Below, piece by piece: positions 51,234 through 59,723 of a stretch of 64,000 nt of DNA (its first letter is position 1; each line of letters begins with the position of its first letter). Location of the stretch: assembly GCF_022012335.1 (NCBI RefSeq), contig NZ_JAKLTO010000002.1, forward strand, positions 62,001 to 126,000, read 5' to 3'. The stretch is from Flavobacterium sp. SM15 (lineage in GTDB: Bacteria > Bacteroidota > Bacteroidia > Flavobacteriales > Flavobacteriaceae). The notes beneath the pieces were generated by a model that ran no database searches, had not been told where the DNA came from, and was given only the letters and a program-made list of their open reading frames with translations. The translations under genes and the position numbers were made by a program.

Positions 51234-52373
51234 ATGAGATTAGCAGAGGATGTCCAAAAAAATGCCGATGATATTATCAACACAATGAAAATTTTACTTT
51301 ATAAAGAAGATCCGCAGATTTTAGAAAAGGTAGATTTTGACAATGACAGCATTTTTCTAGAACCACTTCTTTTTGCATATTTCAATTCAAAAAAAAACAA
51401 CGTGTTTCCAAAAGAAACATTAAATGAAATTATACAAGGGCACTTTACTCACAAAGAGCCTTTGCGCATCAATCATTCATACAATAAAAATAAAATCGCC
51501 TACATTCCAAACTTAGGCTATTTCCAAAAAGAGAATACCGGTCTGCTGGAACCTCTTTTAAAAATTGATCGATTTGAGATCATAAAAGATACACATCCAT
51601 TACTCGAAACGTATTTTATTCAATACTACAAAGGTCATATCTTAGATGAAAATCCAATCCACAACACAAATTGGAAATCGCATTACCAAGAACTAGAAAA
51701 AGCGATTAACATCATAAAAGAAAACATCCCTGATTTTTATTCGGAATTAAATTTCGCAAACAAAAAAATCTATCTTCATGACAATCCAAAAATCTTGAAT
51801 TTCACATCTGTAGAGACTTTAGGCATGCTGTATTTTTATGTAATTGGCAACAACAATCTTTTGTATTTTATAGAAGAACTTATCCATCAAGGAGCGCATA
51901 ATTACTTATACTATGCTGTCCATAACAGACAAGAATACTTCAAAATTGATGTCGATAATCTAATCATGAGAGATCTCACAAAACAAGCGTGGGATTACAG
52001 AGACGTATATGGGGCTTTCCATGGGTTATTTACTGTTACAAAGCGAGTGGAATGTTTTGATCAGCTGCTAACAAAAAACGTATTTACCGGCAGAGAAAAA
52101 CATGAATTACTGGGAAGGCTTACAGATCAGTTTTCGAGATTTAGAACTGGACTTGAATTATTAAATCCTGAAGAAGTCTATACCGAAAAAGGAGGTGCAT
52201 TATATCATGAGTTAGACACAAAATGCGCGTCGTTACTTGAAAAGTACAAAAAATTGAAAACCGAATTCGACCTTAGCAACCGAGATCTCGATTTTAGATA
52301 CGATGATTTTTGCAAATTAAACAGCTATGAGACATTTTTAGAAAATGACGCTAAAAATTATTACCAATTTTAA
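51234..52373 (+). CDS. Putative peptide-modifying enzyme resembling the HExxH peptide beta-hydroxylase family
   Basis: 379 residues, no signal. The C-terminal half matches the HExxH-type RiPP-modification family by layout: YFIEELIHQGAHNYLYYA (His218, His222) then, 40 residues on, WDYRDVYGAFHGLFTVTKRVE (His263), corresponding to the family's HExxH and WR-x-G-x-xHG blocks. In this protein the Glu of HExxH is Gln (HQGAH). If the family assignment is right, the three His would bind iron, and the enzyme could hydroxylate or otherwise alter the core peptide. It is inferred from motif memory and context; alternative metalloenzyme folds remain possible. Confidence 0.62.
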   Translation: MRLAEDVQKNADDIINTMKILLYKEDPQILEKVDFDNDSIFLEPLLFAYFNSKKNNVFPKETLNEIIQGHFTHKEPLRINHSYNKNKIAYIPNLGYFQKENTGLLEPLLKIDRFEIIKDTHPLLETYFIQYYKGHILDENPIHNTNWKSHYQELEKAINIIKENIPDFYSELNFANKKIYLHDNPKILNFTSVETLGMLYFYVIGNNNLLYFIEELIHQGAHNYLYYAVHNRQEYFKIDVDNLIMRDLTKQAWDYRDVYGAFHGLFTVTKRVECFDQLLTKNVFTGREKHELLGRLTDQFSRFRTGLELLNPEEVYTEKGGALYHELDTKCASLLEKYKKLKTEFDLSNRDLDFRYDDFCKLNSYETFLENDAKNYYQF

Positions 52374-52386
52374 TTCCAAAAAAGCC

Positions 52387-53679
52387 GTGAAACAAATTAC
52401 ATCCTTACTCATTTTATATACAAACTTTTTTTTCGCGCAAAATATACAAGCTGATTTTGTTTTCAACAACGTTAGTATTGTCTCCATGACTAGCAATAAA
52501 GTAGATAAAAATCAATCCATTGCGATAAAAAACGGAAAAATAATTGCAATAAACGATTCTAAAACATCAAAAATAAAAGCTGAAAAGAGTATTGATCTTA
52601 AAGGGAAATTCATAATGCCAAGTTTGAGTGATGCTCATGTTCATCTTCCTGAAAGAGAAGATCAATTGGAAAAAGTACTCAAACTTAATCTAATCAATGG
52701 AGTAACTAAACTTCGTTCAATGCGCGGCGATTGGAATCATTTGCAATGGAAAGCGAAGTACAACAATAAAGAAAGCATCAATCCTAAACTATACTTATCC
52801 CCTCCTCCAATCCATAGAGGACTAGAGAGTTCAAAAAAACAATTCGAAAATTTCGTTAAAAGTGCCGCAGAAAATAACATCAAATTCATAAAAGTTCTCA
52901 GCATTAAAAACCAAAAAACCTTTGAAGAACTTGACAGCATCTGCAAAAGCCATAATATTTCAATTGGCGGTCATTTTCCCAGCAATCCAAAAGGTGTACT
53001 TATTCCGGATGAAATTATTTTTTTTTCCAATTACCGTTCCTTTGAACATTTGGGCGGATTAATCGGAGATTCCTCTTTAACAAATCAAAGGTTGCAAAAA
53101 ATTAAAGAGAAAAATATTTTTCTGTGCCCAACCCTACAATGGTATATGATGAGTTACGAACAATATCCCTTAGACTACATGCAAAAACAAAGAGGAATGC
53201 AATTCATCAACGCCGAAGAATCCAAAGATTGGAGTGAAAAAACTGAGCTGTACAGAACCAAAATGGGCAAAGAGGCTTTCGAAGAAGAAGTTAAAAAATA
53301 CCGCAACGAAATCGAAGAGCGTTTATCCGTGGTAAAAAAAGCAAATGCAATGGGAATACCTCTACTTCTTAGTCCAGACAGCAGTACAAAATTCATTATT
53401 CCTGGATTTGGAGTCTTAGAAGAAATGAAACTCTATAAAAGAGCAGGTCTTTCCAACTTCGAGATACTGAAAGCTGCAACGGTTAACTTTTCAAAATTAT
53501 TCAATGAAAACAACGGAACATTAGAAGTTGGCAAGGATGCTGATTTCCTGATCCTTAATAACAACCCTTTAGAAAAGATCGAATCTTTAGAAAGTATCGA
53601 GAGTATATTTTTTAATGATCAGTACATCAATAAAGAAATGTTAGACCAAATATCAGCTTCTTTATTAACGACAAAATAA
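52387..53679 (+). CDS. Exported amidohydrolase (Xaa-Pro dipeptidase-like)
   Basis: 430 residues from the GTG at 52387, which begins a clean signal peptide (MKQITSLLILYTNFFFAQ); an ATG at 52345 would overlap the preceding gene by 29 bases and place 14 polar residues before the signal. All binuclear amidohydrolase metal ligands appear: DAHVHLPE (two His), FIKVLS (candidate carboxylated Lys), GGHFPSN (His), SFEHLGG (His) and LLSPDSS (Asp). The prolidase subgroup cleaves dipeptides or C-terminal residues. It probably acts in the periplasm on the exported peptide. The exporter gene begins two bases after its stop. Confidence 0.8.
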   Translation: MKQITSLLILYTNFFFAQNIQADFVFNNVSIVSMTSNKVDKNQSIAIKNGKIIAINDSKTSKIKAEKSIDLKGKFIMPSLSDAHVHLPEREDQLEKVLKLNLINGVTKLRSMRGDWNHLQWKAKYNNKESINPKLYLSPPPIHRGLESSKKQFENFVKSAAENNIKFIKVLSIKNQKTFEELDSICKSHNISIGGHFPSNPKGVLIPDEIIFFSNYRSFEHLGGLIGDSSLTNQRLQKIKEKNIFLCPTLQWYMMSYEQYPLDYMQKQRGMQFINAEESKDWSEKTELYRTKMGKEAFEEEVKKYRNEIEERLSVVKKANAMGIPLLLSPDSSTKFIIPGFGVLEEMKLYKRAGLSNFEILKAATVNFSKLFNENNGTLEVGKDADFLILNNNPLEKIESLESIESIFFNDQYINKEMLDQISASLLTTK

Positions 53680-53680
53680 A

Positions 53681-55873
53681 ATGCCAAAAATAAAATTCCC
53701 TTTTTACCAACAGTTGGACTACCGTGACTGTGGCCCTACCTGTTTACGCATGATAGCAAAATTCCATGGAAAAACTTTTTCCAGGGAATTTTTACGTGAT
53801 AAAGCCGGCATAACACGAATGGGAGTTACCATGGCAGGAATTGCAGATGCCGCCGAATCTATTGAATTGCGCACCTTAGGAATGCGCATTTCATTAGAAA
53901 GTTTAATAAACGAAGCCCCGACTCCATTTATCGTGCCATGGCGCCAAAAACATTTTGTAGTTGTTTACAAAACTTCAAAACAAAAAATTTATGTTGCGGA
54001 TCCCGCTCAAGGATTACTCGAGTACTCCCATGAAGATTTTTTAAGCGCATGGACCAACACAACAGACAAAACAGGCTTTGTCCTCCTTATGGAGCCTAAT
54101 CCTTCGTTTTACACGCAAGAAGAAGAACAAACTAATATCAAAGGTTTTTCCTTTTTAATCCCCTATTTAAGACCTTATAACAAATTAATCAATCAATTAC
54201 TTATAGGCCTTTTAGTTGGGATTACCATCCAGTTTTTGCTTCCTTTTTTAATGCAATCTGTGGTGGATGTAGGGGTAAACAATCAAGACATACCCTTTAT
54301 ATATCTTATCCTGATTTCACAATTAGTCTTGTTTGTATCGCAAACTTTGGTCAGCATTTTCAGAGAATGGCTGCTGCTTCACATCACAAGTCGTTTTAAC
54401 ATAAAAATGGTTTCGGACTTTTTGTATAAAATGCTTAAACTCCCCATCAATTATTTTGACACCCGAAATACCGGCGAGCATTTACAAAGAATTACAGATC
54501 ACAACCGCATTCAGAATTTTGTTTCTTCCACAACATTCAACATGGCGTATTCCCTAATTCTTTTTTTAGTATTTAGTGTGGTGTTGGCTTTTTACAGTTT
54601 AAAAATTTTCACTGTATTTATTGTAGGCGCGACTTTATATGTTGGCTGGACATTTTTCTTTTTGAAAAAAAGAGCAGAACTCGATTTCAAAAGATTTGAT
54701 GAAATGGCACAAAGTCAGACCTCGCTAGTCCAGATAATAAATGGTGTTAGGGAAATCAAAGTAAACAACTCGCAGAGAAAAAACCGATGGAAATGGGAAC
54801 AAGTACAAATCAGTCTTTTCAAAACTTCCTTAAGCAATTTACAGTTAGCCCAGTACCAATCCATTGGTTCAAACTTCATCAATGAATTAAAAAACATTAT
54901 CATCACGTTTTTATCGGCAAAAGCGGTGGTTAGTGGCGATATTACTTTAGGGATGATGCTTTCCATTCAATACATCGTGGGCCAGCTCAACTTACCGCTT
55001 TCTAATTTTATCGGCTTTATTCAGCTCTGGCAGGACGCAAAAATAAGTTTAGAACGATTATGGCAAGTACACTCAAAAGAAGATGAAGACGATTCCAAAC
55101 AAGACAAAATCAAAGAGCTCCCTGAAAAAAAGTCAATTATTATTAAAGACCTAAGCTTCAGATATGGTAGCAAATCATCGCCACTAATTCTAAAAAAACT
55201 CAACTTTGAAATTCCTGAAGGGAAAACAACGGCCATAGTCGGGGCAAGCGGCAGTGGAAAAACTACATTAATCAAACTCTTACTCAAATTTTACGAACCT
55301 ACCGAGGGTTCCATAGGTGTTGGCCCAACTGATTTAAAAAACATCAACAATGATTTTTGGAGAATGAATTGCGGTGCCGTTTTGCAAGAAACCTTCATTT
55401 TTAACGATTCAATTGCAGGTAACATTTCCGAATCGGAACAAAATGAGATCATTTCCCGAGAGCGTCTAAAAACCGCTGCTCACGTTTCAAACATTGAAGA
55501 TTTCATTGAAAAACTCCCCAATAAATTCAATACCGAATTGGGGACTTCCGGAATTCGATTAAGCGGCGGACAGGAACAGCGTTTGATGATTGCTCGCGCT
55601 GTTTACAAAAACCCAGCATTTGTCTTTTTTGACGAAGCAACAAGTTCTTTAGATGCTAATAATGAAAAAGCAATTATGGAAAAACTCAATCATTTTCTAC
55701 AAGACCGAACTTCGGTAATAGTTGCACACCGCCTTAGCACAGTAAAAAATGCAGACAAGATCATCGTTTTAGAGAATGGAGAAATTGTGGAACAGGGAAC
55801 CCACGAAACCCTTACTACTGAAAAAGGGAAATACTACGAATTAGTAAAAAATCAATTAGAATTAGGCAAATAA
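53681..55873 (+). CDS. Peptidase-containing ABC exporter (C39 type)
   Basis: 730 residues. The N-terminal C39 protease domain is complete: Gln11, Cys17 (RDCGPTCL), His91 (QKHFVVVY) and Asp107 (VADPAQG). Six membrane helices follow (about 165-440), then an ATPase domain with Walker A GASGSGKTT (about 520), signature LSGGQEQ (about 627), Walker B FVFFDEATSSLD (about 646) and H-loop VAHRLST. It cleaves the leader after Gly-Gly and exports the core. It is encoded two bases after the amidohydrolase and directly abuts the HlyD gene (TAAATG). Confidence 0.95.
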   Translation: MPKIKFPFYQQLDYRDCGPTCLRMIAKFHGKTFSREFLRDKAGITRMGVTMAGIADAAESIELRTLGMRISLESLINEAPTPFIVPWRQKHFVVVYKTSKQKIYVADPAQGLLEYSHEDFLSAWTNTTDKTGFVLLMEPNPSFYTQEEEQTNIKGFSFLIPYLRPYNKLINQLLIGLLVGITIQFLLPFLMQSVVDVGVNNQDIPFIYLILISQLVLFVSQTLVSIFREWLLLHITSRFNIKMVSDFLYKMLKLPINYFDTRNTGEHLQRITDHNRIQNFVSSTTFNMAYSLILFLVFSVVLAFYSLKIFTVFIVGATLYVGWTFFFLKKRAELDFKRFDEMAQSQTSLVQIINGVREIKVNNSQRKNRWKWEQVQISLFKTSLSNLQLAQYQSIGSNFINELKNIIITFLSAKAVVSGDITLGMMLSIQYIVGQLNLPLSNFIGFIQLWQDAKISLERLWQVHSKEDEDDSKQDKIKELPEKKSIIIKDLSFRYGSKSSPLILKKLNFEIPEGKTTAIVGASGSGKTTLIKLLLKFYEPTEGSIGVGPTDLKNINNDFWRMNCGAVLQETFIFNDSIAGNISESEQNEIISRERLKTAAHVSNIEDFIEKLPNKFNTELGTSGIRLSGGQEQRLMIARAVYKNPAFVFFDEATSSLDANNEKAIMEKLNHFLQDRTSVIVAHRLSTVKNADKIIVLENGEIVEQGTHETLTTEKGKYYELVKNQLELGK

Positions 55874-57157
55874 ATGAACGAAATTCAAGACAACTTAAAA
55901 ATATACAGCGAAGAAGTACAAGATGTATTATCCCATCCTCCAAGGTCTATTTTTAGATGGGGAAATACAATACTATTGTTTTTTATTCTTTTACTACTGT
56001 TAATTTCGTGGTACATAAAATATCCCGATGTAGTTCGAACCACAGTAACCATAACTACAAACATTCCTCCGGAAAAGTTAATTACAAAAACAGCTGGACG
56101 AATCGAATCCATTTTAATTGCAGACCGCAAAAAAATTAAAAAAAATACACCTATTGCAATAATTGAAAACAGCGCAAATTACAATGATGTTTTTATTTTA
56201 AAAAAAATCACAGATACTATAAATTTAGAGAAAACCAATTTTCCCTTTGACAAATTTCAATTCTCATCATTAGGGGATGTTGAAAATGCGTACATTCTAT
56301 TCCATAAAGAATACACCAGCAGTGAATTGAATCAAAAGCTACAACCTTTTAAAGCCGAACAATTCGCTGAGAAAAATGAAGCCCAACAAATTCATCAGCG
56401 AATCAACTTGTTAACCTCTCAAAAAAAAATAAGTGAAAGTGAACTTATCTTGCAAAAGAATGATTTGAATCGTTATGAAAAGTTGTTTAAAAAAGGGGTA
56501 GTTTCAGAACAAGAGTTCGAAAAGCAAAAACTTCTTTTCTTTCAGGCGCAAAAAAACCACAAAGTTTTGCTTAGTTCAATTTCACAAATGAAATCCTCCC
56601 TAAATGAAGCCCAAAAAAGCATAAAAAACCTTCAAATTAACGAACACAAAGAATCGGTAACATTAGAGCGCAACGTAATTCAGGCGTTTTACCAGCTCAA
56701 AAAAGCCATTAAGGATTGGGAACTAAATTATGTTTTACGCGCTTCAATAAGTGGAACCGTCAGTTATTTACAAATATGGAAGGAAAACCAAACCGTTACG
56801 GTCGGAGAAAATGTCTTTGCAATTATTCCTGAATCTGAAAGCGGTTTTATTGCTAAAGTAAAAGCCCCTGCATTAAATTCAGGAAAAATAAAAACCGGAC
56901 AAACGGCAAATATTCGCTTGGTAAATTATCCTGACCGGGAATTTGGGATCTTAAAAGGGATGGTACAAAACATTGCTTTAACCCCGGACAAAGAAGGAAA
57001 CTTATTAATTGACATTGCTTTGCCAAAAGGCTTAGAGACCTCTTACAACAAAAAAATTAATTTTCAACAAGAGATGCAAGGAACTGCCGATGTAATCACG
57101 GAAGATTTGCGCTTAATTGAACGCTTACTCTATCAATTTCGCGACCTCATAAAATAA
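55874..57157 (+). CDS. HlyD-family periplasmic adaptor protein
   Basis: 427 residues. One N-terminal membrane helix (about 32-48, LLFFILLLLLISWYI) precedes a split biotinyl-lipoyl-like domain (PEKLITKTAGRIESILI and, far later, RASISGTVSYLQIW) that flanks a long coiled coil (about 105-255). This is the classic membrane-fusion adaptor of type I export systems, linking the ABC exporter to an outer-membrane channel. No TolC homolog is present in the window. The gene begins directly after the exporter stop, the last gene of the cassette. Confidence 0.92.
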   Translation: MNEIQDNLKIYSEEVQDVLSHPPRSIFRWGNTILLFFILLLLLISWYIKYPDVVRTTVTITTNIPPEKLITKTAGRIESILIADRKKIKKNTPIAIIENSANYNDVFILKKITDTINLEKTNFPFDKFQFSSLGDVENAYILFHKEYTSSELNQKLQPFKAEQFAEKNEAQQIHQRINLLTSQKKISESELILQKNDLNRYEKLFKKGVVSEQEFEKQKLLFFQAQKNHKVLLSSISQMKSSLNEAQKSIKNLQINEHKESVTLERNVIQAFYQLKKAIKDWELNYVLRASISGTVSYLQIWKENQTVTVGENVFAIIPESESGFIAKVKAPALNSGKIKTGQTANIRLVNYPDREFGILKGMVQNIALTPDKEGNLLIDIALPKGLETSYNKKINFQQEMQGTADVITEDLRLIERLLYQFRDLIK

Positions 57158-57196
57158 AAGTGAACAGTGAAGCGCGAAACTTCTCTGTTCACTTAA
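57158..57196 (-). terminator. Hairpin after mltG, possibly bidirectional
   Basis: 10-bp stem AAGTGAACAG/CTGTTCACTT enclosing GAAG/CTTC. On the reverse strand it is followed by TTTTATTTTA, which suits mltG; forward the T run is poor, so termination of the peptide cassette is less sure. Confidence 0.6.
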
Positions 57197-57214
57197 ACAA
57201 TAAACAAATCGTTT

Positions 57215-58255
57215 TTATCGGTTGATGCCCAGTTTACCAACCCACTCGGCATATTTTTTAGCATTTACCTGATGTGCTTCATAGGTAGCAGCGAAATCAT
57301 GGTAGCCAATTTTTTCAACACTGGCACAGAAATAAATATAATCGTGTTTTTCAGCATTTAAAACGGCATCAATAGCAGAAATATCCGGCATTGAAATTGG
57401 CCCCGGTGGCAATCCTGTATGCACATAAGTATTGTACGGAGAATTGATTTTCAAATCGTTGAAAAGCACACGTTTGATTACCTGATCGAAATTTCCGGAC
57501 TCTCTTTTCACCGCATAAATAACCGTTGGATCAGCTTGTAACGGCATATCTTTCTTTAATCGATTCAAGTAAACCCCTGCTACTCTTGGCCTTTCACTTA
57601 CTTTAGCGGTTTCTTCATGAACAATTGCAGCCAAAGCGGTTACTTGTTGCGGGGTCAAATTAAGTGCTTTTGCTTTTGCCTGACGCTCTTCGTTCCAGAA
57701 GCGACGGTATTCCTTGGCTAATTTATCGCGAACCTTAATAGGCGACACATTCCAATAAAACTCGTAAGTATTGGGAATAAACATTCCTAGGATGTTCTCT
57801 TTATCAAAACCGTTTTCAGCCATAAAAGTAGAATCGGTAAAAACTTCGGTAAGTGTTAAACTGTCCGGCTCTATTTGAGAAGACAGACGCTGTACCAGCT
57901 TACCTAAAGATTCCTGATTATTGAAAGCCAATTTTACAGGAACATTATGACGCAACGAAGAGACGATGCTGAAACTGTTCATTCCTTTGGTTAAAAGGAA
58001 TTTTCCTGGATTTACACTAGCGCTGTATCCGCGTCGTTCAGCAACAAAATTGAATTTCTCCATATTTTCCACATAAGGAGCCACAATCTTTTTCACATCA
58101 TCATAAGTCGAATTGGTAGGAACGTAAACAAAAACTTCGTCTTGGTTAAATTTGGTATTTGCTGTAAATGCCTTTAAATAGACCACCACACCAAAACCGG
58201 TGGCTACCAGTAAAATCAATACAGAAACAATTGAAAGAATTCTTTTTGGGTTCAA
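57215..58255 (-). CDS. mltG: Endolytic transglycosylase MltG
   Basis: 346 residues with an N-terminal membrane anchor (about 6-28), a LysM-like middle and the YceG catalytic domain. AAIVHEETAKVSERPRVAGVYLNRL carries the catalytic Glu (about 217). LQADPTVIYAVKRESG, INSPYNTYVHTGLPPGPISMPDISAIDAVLNAEKHDYIYF follow, all diagnostic. It cuts nascent glycan strands to set their length. Operon order dapF-GNAT-mltG on the reverse strand. Confidence 0.93.
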   Translation of the reverse strand: MNPKRILSIVSVLILLVATGFGVVVYLKAFTANTKFNQDEVFVYVPTNSTYDDVKKIVAPYVENMEKFNFVAERRGYSASVNPGKFLLTKGMNSFSIVSSLRHNVPVKLAFNNQESLGKLVQRLSSQIEPDSLTLTEVFTDSTFMAENGFDKENILGMFIPNTYEFYWNVSPIKVRDKLAKEYRRFWNEERQAKAKALNLTPQQVTALAAIVHEETAKVSERPRVAGVYLNRLKKDMPLQADPTVIYAVKRESGNFDQVIKRVLFNDLKINSPYNTYVHTGLPPGPISMPDISAIDAVLNAEKHDYIYFCASVEKIGYHDFAATYEAHQVNAKKYAEWVGKLGINR

Positions 58256-58261
58256 AATACT

Positions 58262-58795
58262 TTAGTTAGTTGGGTTAATTAATTGATACAAGCCTTCATC
58301 AGTATAACGGTTTTGAAAACGAATCCAGTCTTTTTTAATACCGATACTTTGGAAGCCAAAATTAGTAAAAAGGTTGATACTAGCTTTATTTTCGGTTCCG
58401 ATATTTGCATAAAGCTGATGCAATTGCAACTGAGTAAATGAATATTGAATGAGCAGTTCAAGCGCCTCTTTACCAAATCCCTTACCTCGATCTTCTTGAT
58501 TTTGGATTACGATCCCCACTCCGGCACGTTGGTTTCTGGGGTCAAAATCGAATAGATCTATCAGTCCGATTACTTCGTAAGTCTCAATTTTACAGATGGT
58601 CAAACGCAATTGTTTTGCCTCATAAATATCCTGATGCGCATTTTCCAGATATTGACGGATTAGATAGCGGCTATAAGGTGTTTGCGTATTACTCATTTCC
58701 CAGATGGATTCGTCGTTTTCGATAGTATAAACAAACTCCAAATCTTCCGGTTCGAGCGCGCGCAGATAAACGGTATTTCCTTTTAAAGTAATCAA
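58262..58795 (-). CDS. GNAT family N-acetyltransferase
   Basis: 177 residues from the TTG at 58795 (start ITLKGNTVYLRALEPEDL). A longer frame opens at 58918, but it would overlap dapF by about 110 bases and the added residues look random. The domain is of the RimJ/RimL type: the acetyl-CoA loop is QEDRGKGFGKEAL and the C-terminus INLFTNFGFQSIGIKKDW is typical. Target unknown. It sits between dapF and mltG, six bases upstream of mltG, on one transcript. Confidence 0.85.
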   Translation of the reverse strand: MITLKGNTVYLRALEPEDLEFVYTIENDESIWEMSNTQTPYSRYLIRQYLENAHQDIYEAKQLRLTICKIETYEVIGLIDLFDFDPRNQRAGVGIVIQNQEDRGKGFGKEALELLIQYSFTQLQLHQLYANIGTENKASINLFTNFGFQSIGIKKDWIRFQNRYTDEGLYQLINPTN

Positions 58796-58808
58796 ATTTA
58801 CACTCTGA

Positions 58809-59591
58809 TTAAACGTTGATTTCTCCTGAGTAAACAAATGCTGCTGGCCCTTTGAGGAAAACGTGGGTATAAAAACCGTTTTTTTCTGTAAAAGAAACTT
58901 CAAGCACACCTCCTTCAACCTGTAATTCGATTATGGAACTATTGGTTTTTCCTGTCGCTTTCATAGCAATGGCAACAGCAGTAGCACCGGTTCCGCACGA
59001 TAATGTTTCGTCTTCTACTCCACGTTCATAAGTACGTAAAGCAAATTTATTTTCATCTGTTTGGGAAACAAAATTCACGTTACTCCCCGTTTTACCGTAC
59101 AAATCACTGTAACGAATTTTCGCTCCTTGGTTTCTGACATCGAAAATATGCAAATCTTCCACCATTTGAACATGGTGCGGCGAACCGGTATTCAAAAAAA
59201 CATGGCTTTCATGCTCCTGCACCTCATCCACATCTTTCATCTGAAGTGAAACAATTCCCTGTTCATTGATGGTTGCATAATGCAAACCGTCCGTTGCGAT
59301 AAAAGTCGTTTCAGCTTCAATAATCCCAAGTTGTTTAGCAAAAACCACCAAACAACGTCCTCCGTTACCACACATGGAACTTTCGTTTCCGTCGGAGTTG
59401 TAATACACCATACGAAAATCGGTCGATTCGTCATTCTCTAACAGAATTAAACCATCGGCTCCAATACCAAAACGACGGTTGCATAATTTCTCAACCAGTT
59501 TGGTATCATTTTTGGGGAAATGTAAGTCGCGGTTATCGATCATTACAAAGTCGTTTCCGGTTCCCTGATATTTATAAAAAGTATAGTTCAT
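58809..59591 (-). CDS. dapF: Diaminopimelate epimerase
   Basis: 260 residues. YKYQGTGNDFVMIDNRD at the start and the two catalytic cysteines, in SSMCGNGGRCLV (about 73) and DETLSCGTGATAVAIAM (about 200), are the defining features. It makes meso-diaminopimelate for lysine and peptidoglycan synthesis. First gene of the dapF-GNAT-mltG unit, fitting a cell-wall theme. Confidence 0.95.
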   Translation of the reverse strand: MNYTFYKYQGTGNDFVMIDNRDLHFPKNDTKLVEKLCNRRFGIGADGLILLENDESTDFRMVYYNSDGNESSMCGNGGRCLVVFAKQLGIIEAETTFIATDGLHYATINEQGIVSLQMKDVDEVQEHESHVFLNTGSPHHVQMVEDLHIFDVRNQGAKIRYSDLYGKTGSNVNFVSQTDENKFALRTYERGVEDETLSCGTGATAVAIAMKATGKTNSSIIELQVEGGVLEVSFTEKNGFYTHVFLKGPAAFVYSGEINV

Positions 59592-59723
59592 CTGAAATTC
59601 AAATAATTACAAAATTACAAATATTAATGACACGTTAAAGAGTGTTAAACGAGCGTTAAACCATTTTTTTGAATTCATGAAGTTTTTAATTTTACTGTTA
59701 AATAATTAAACATACTTTATATT

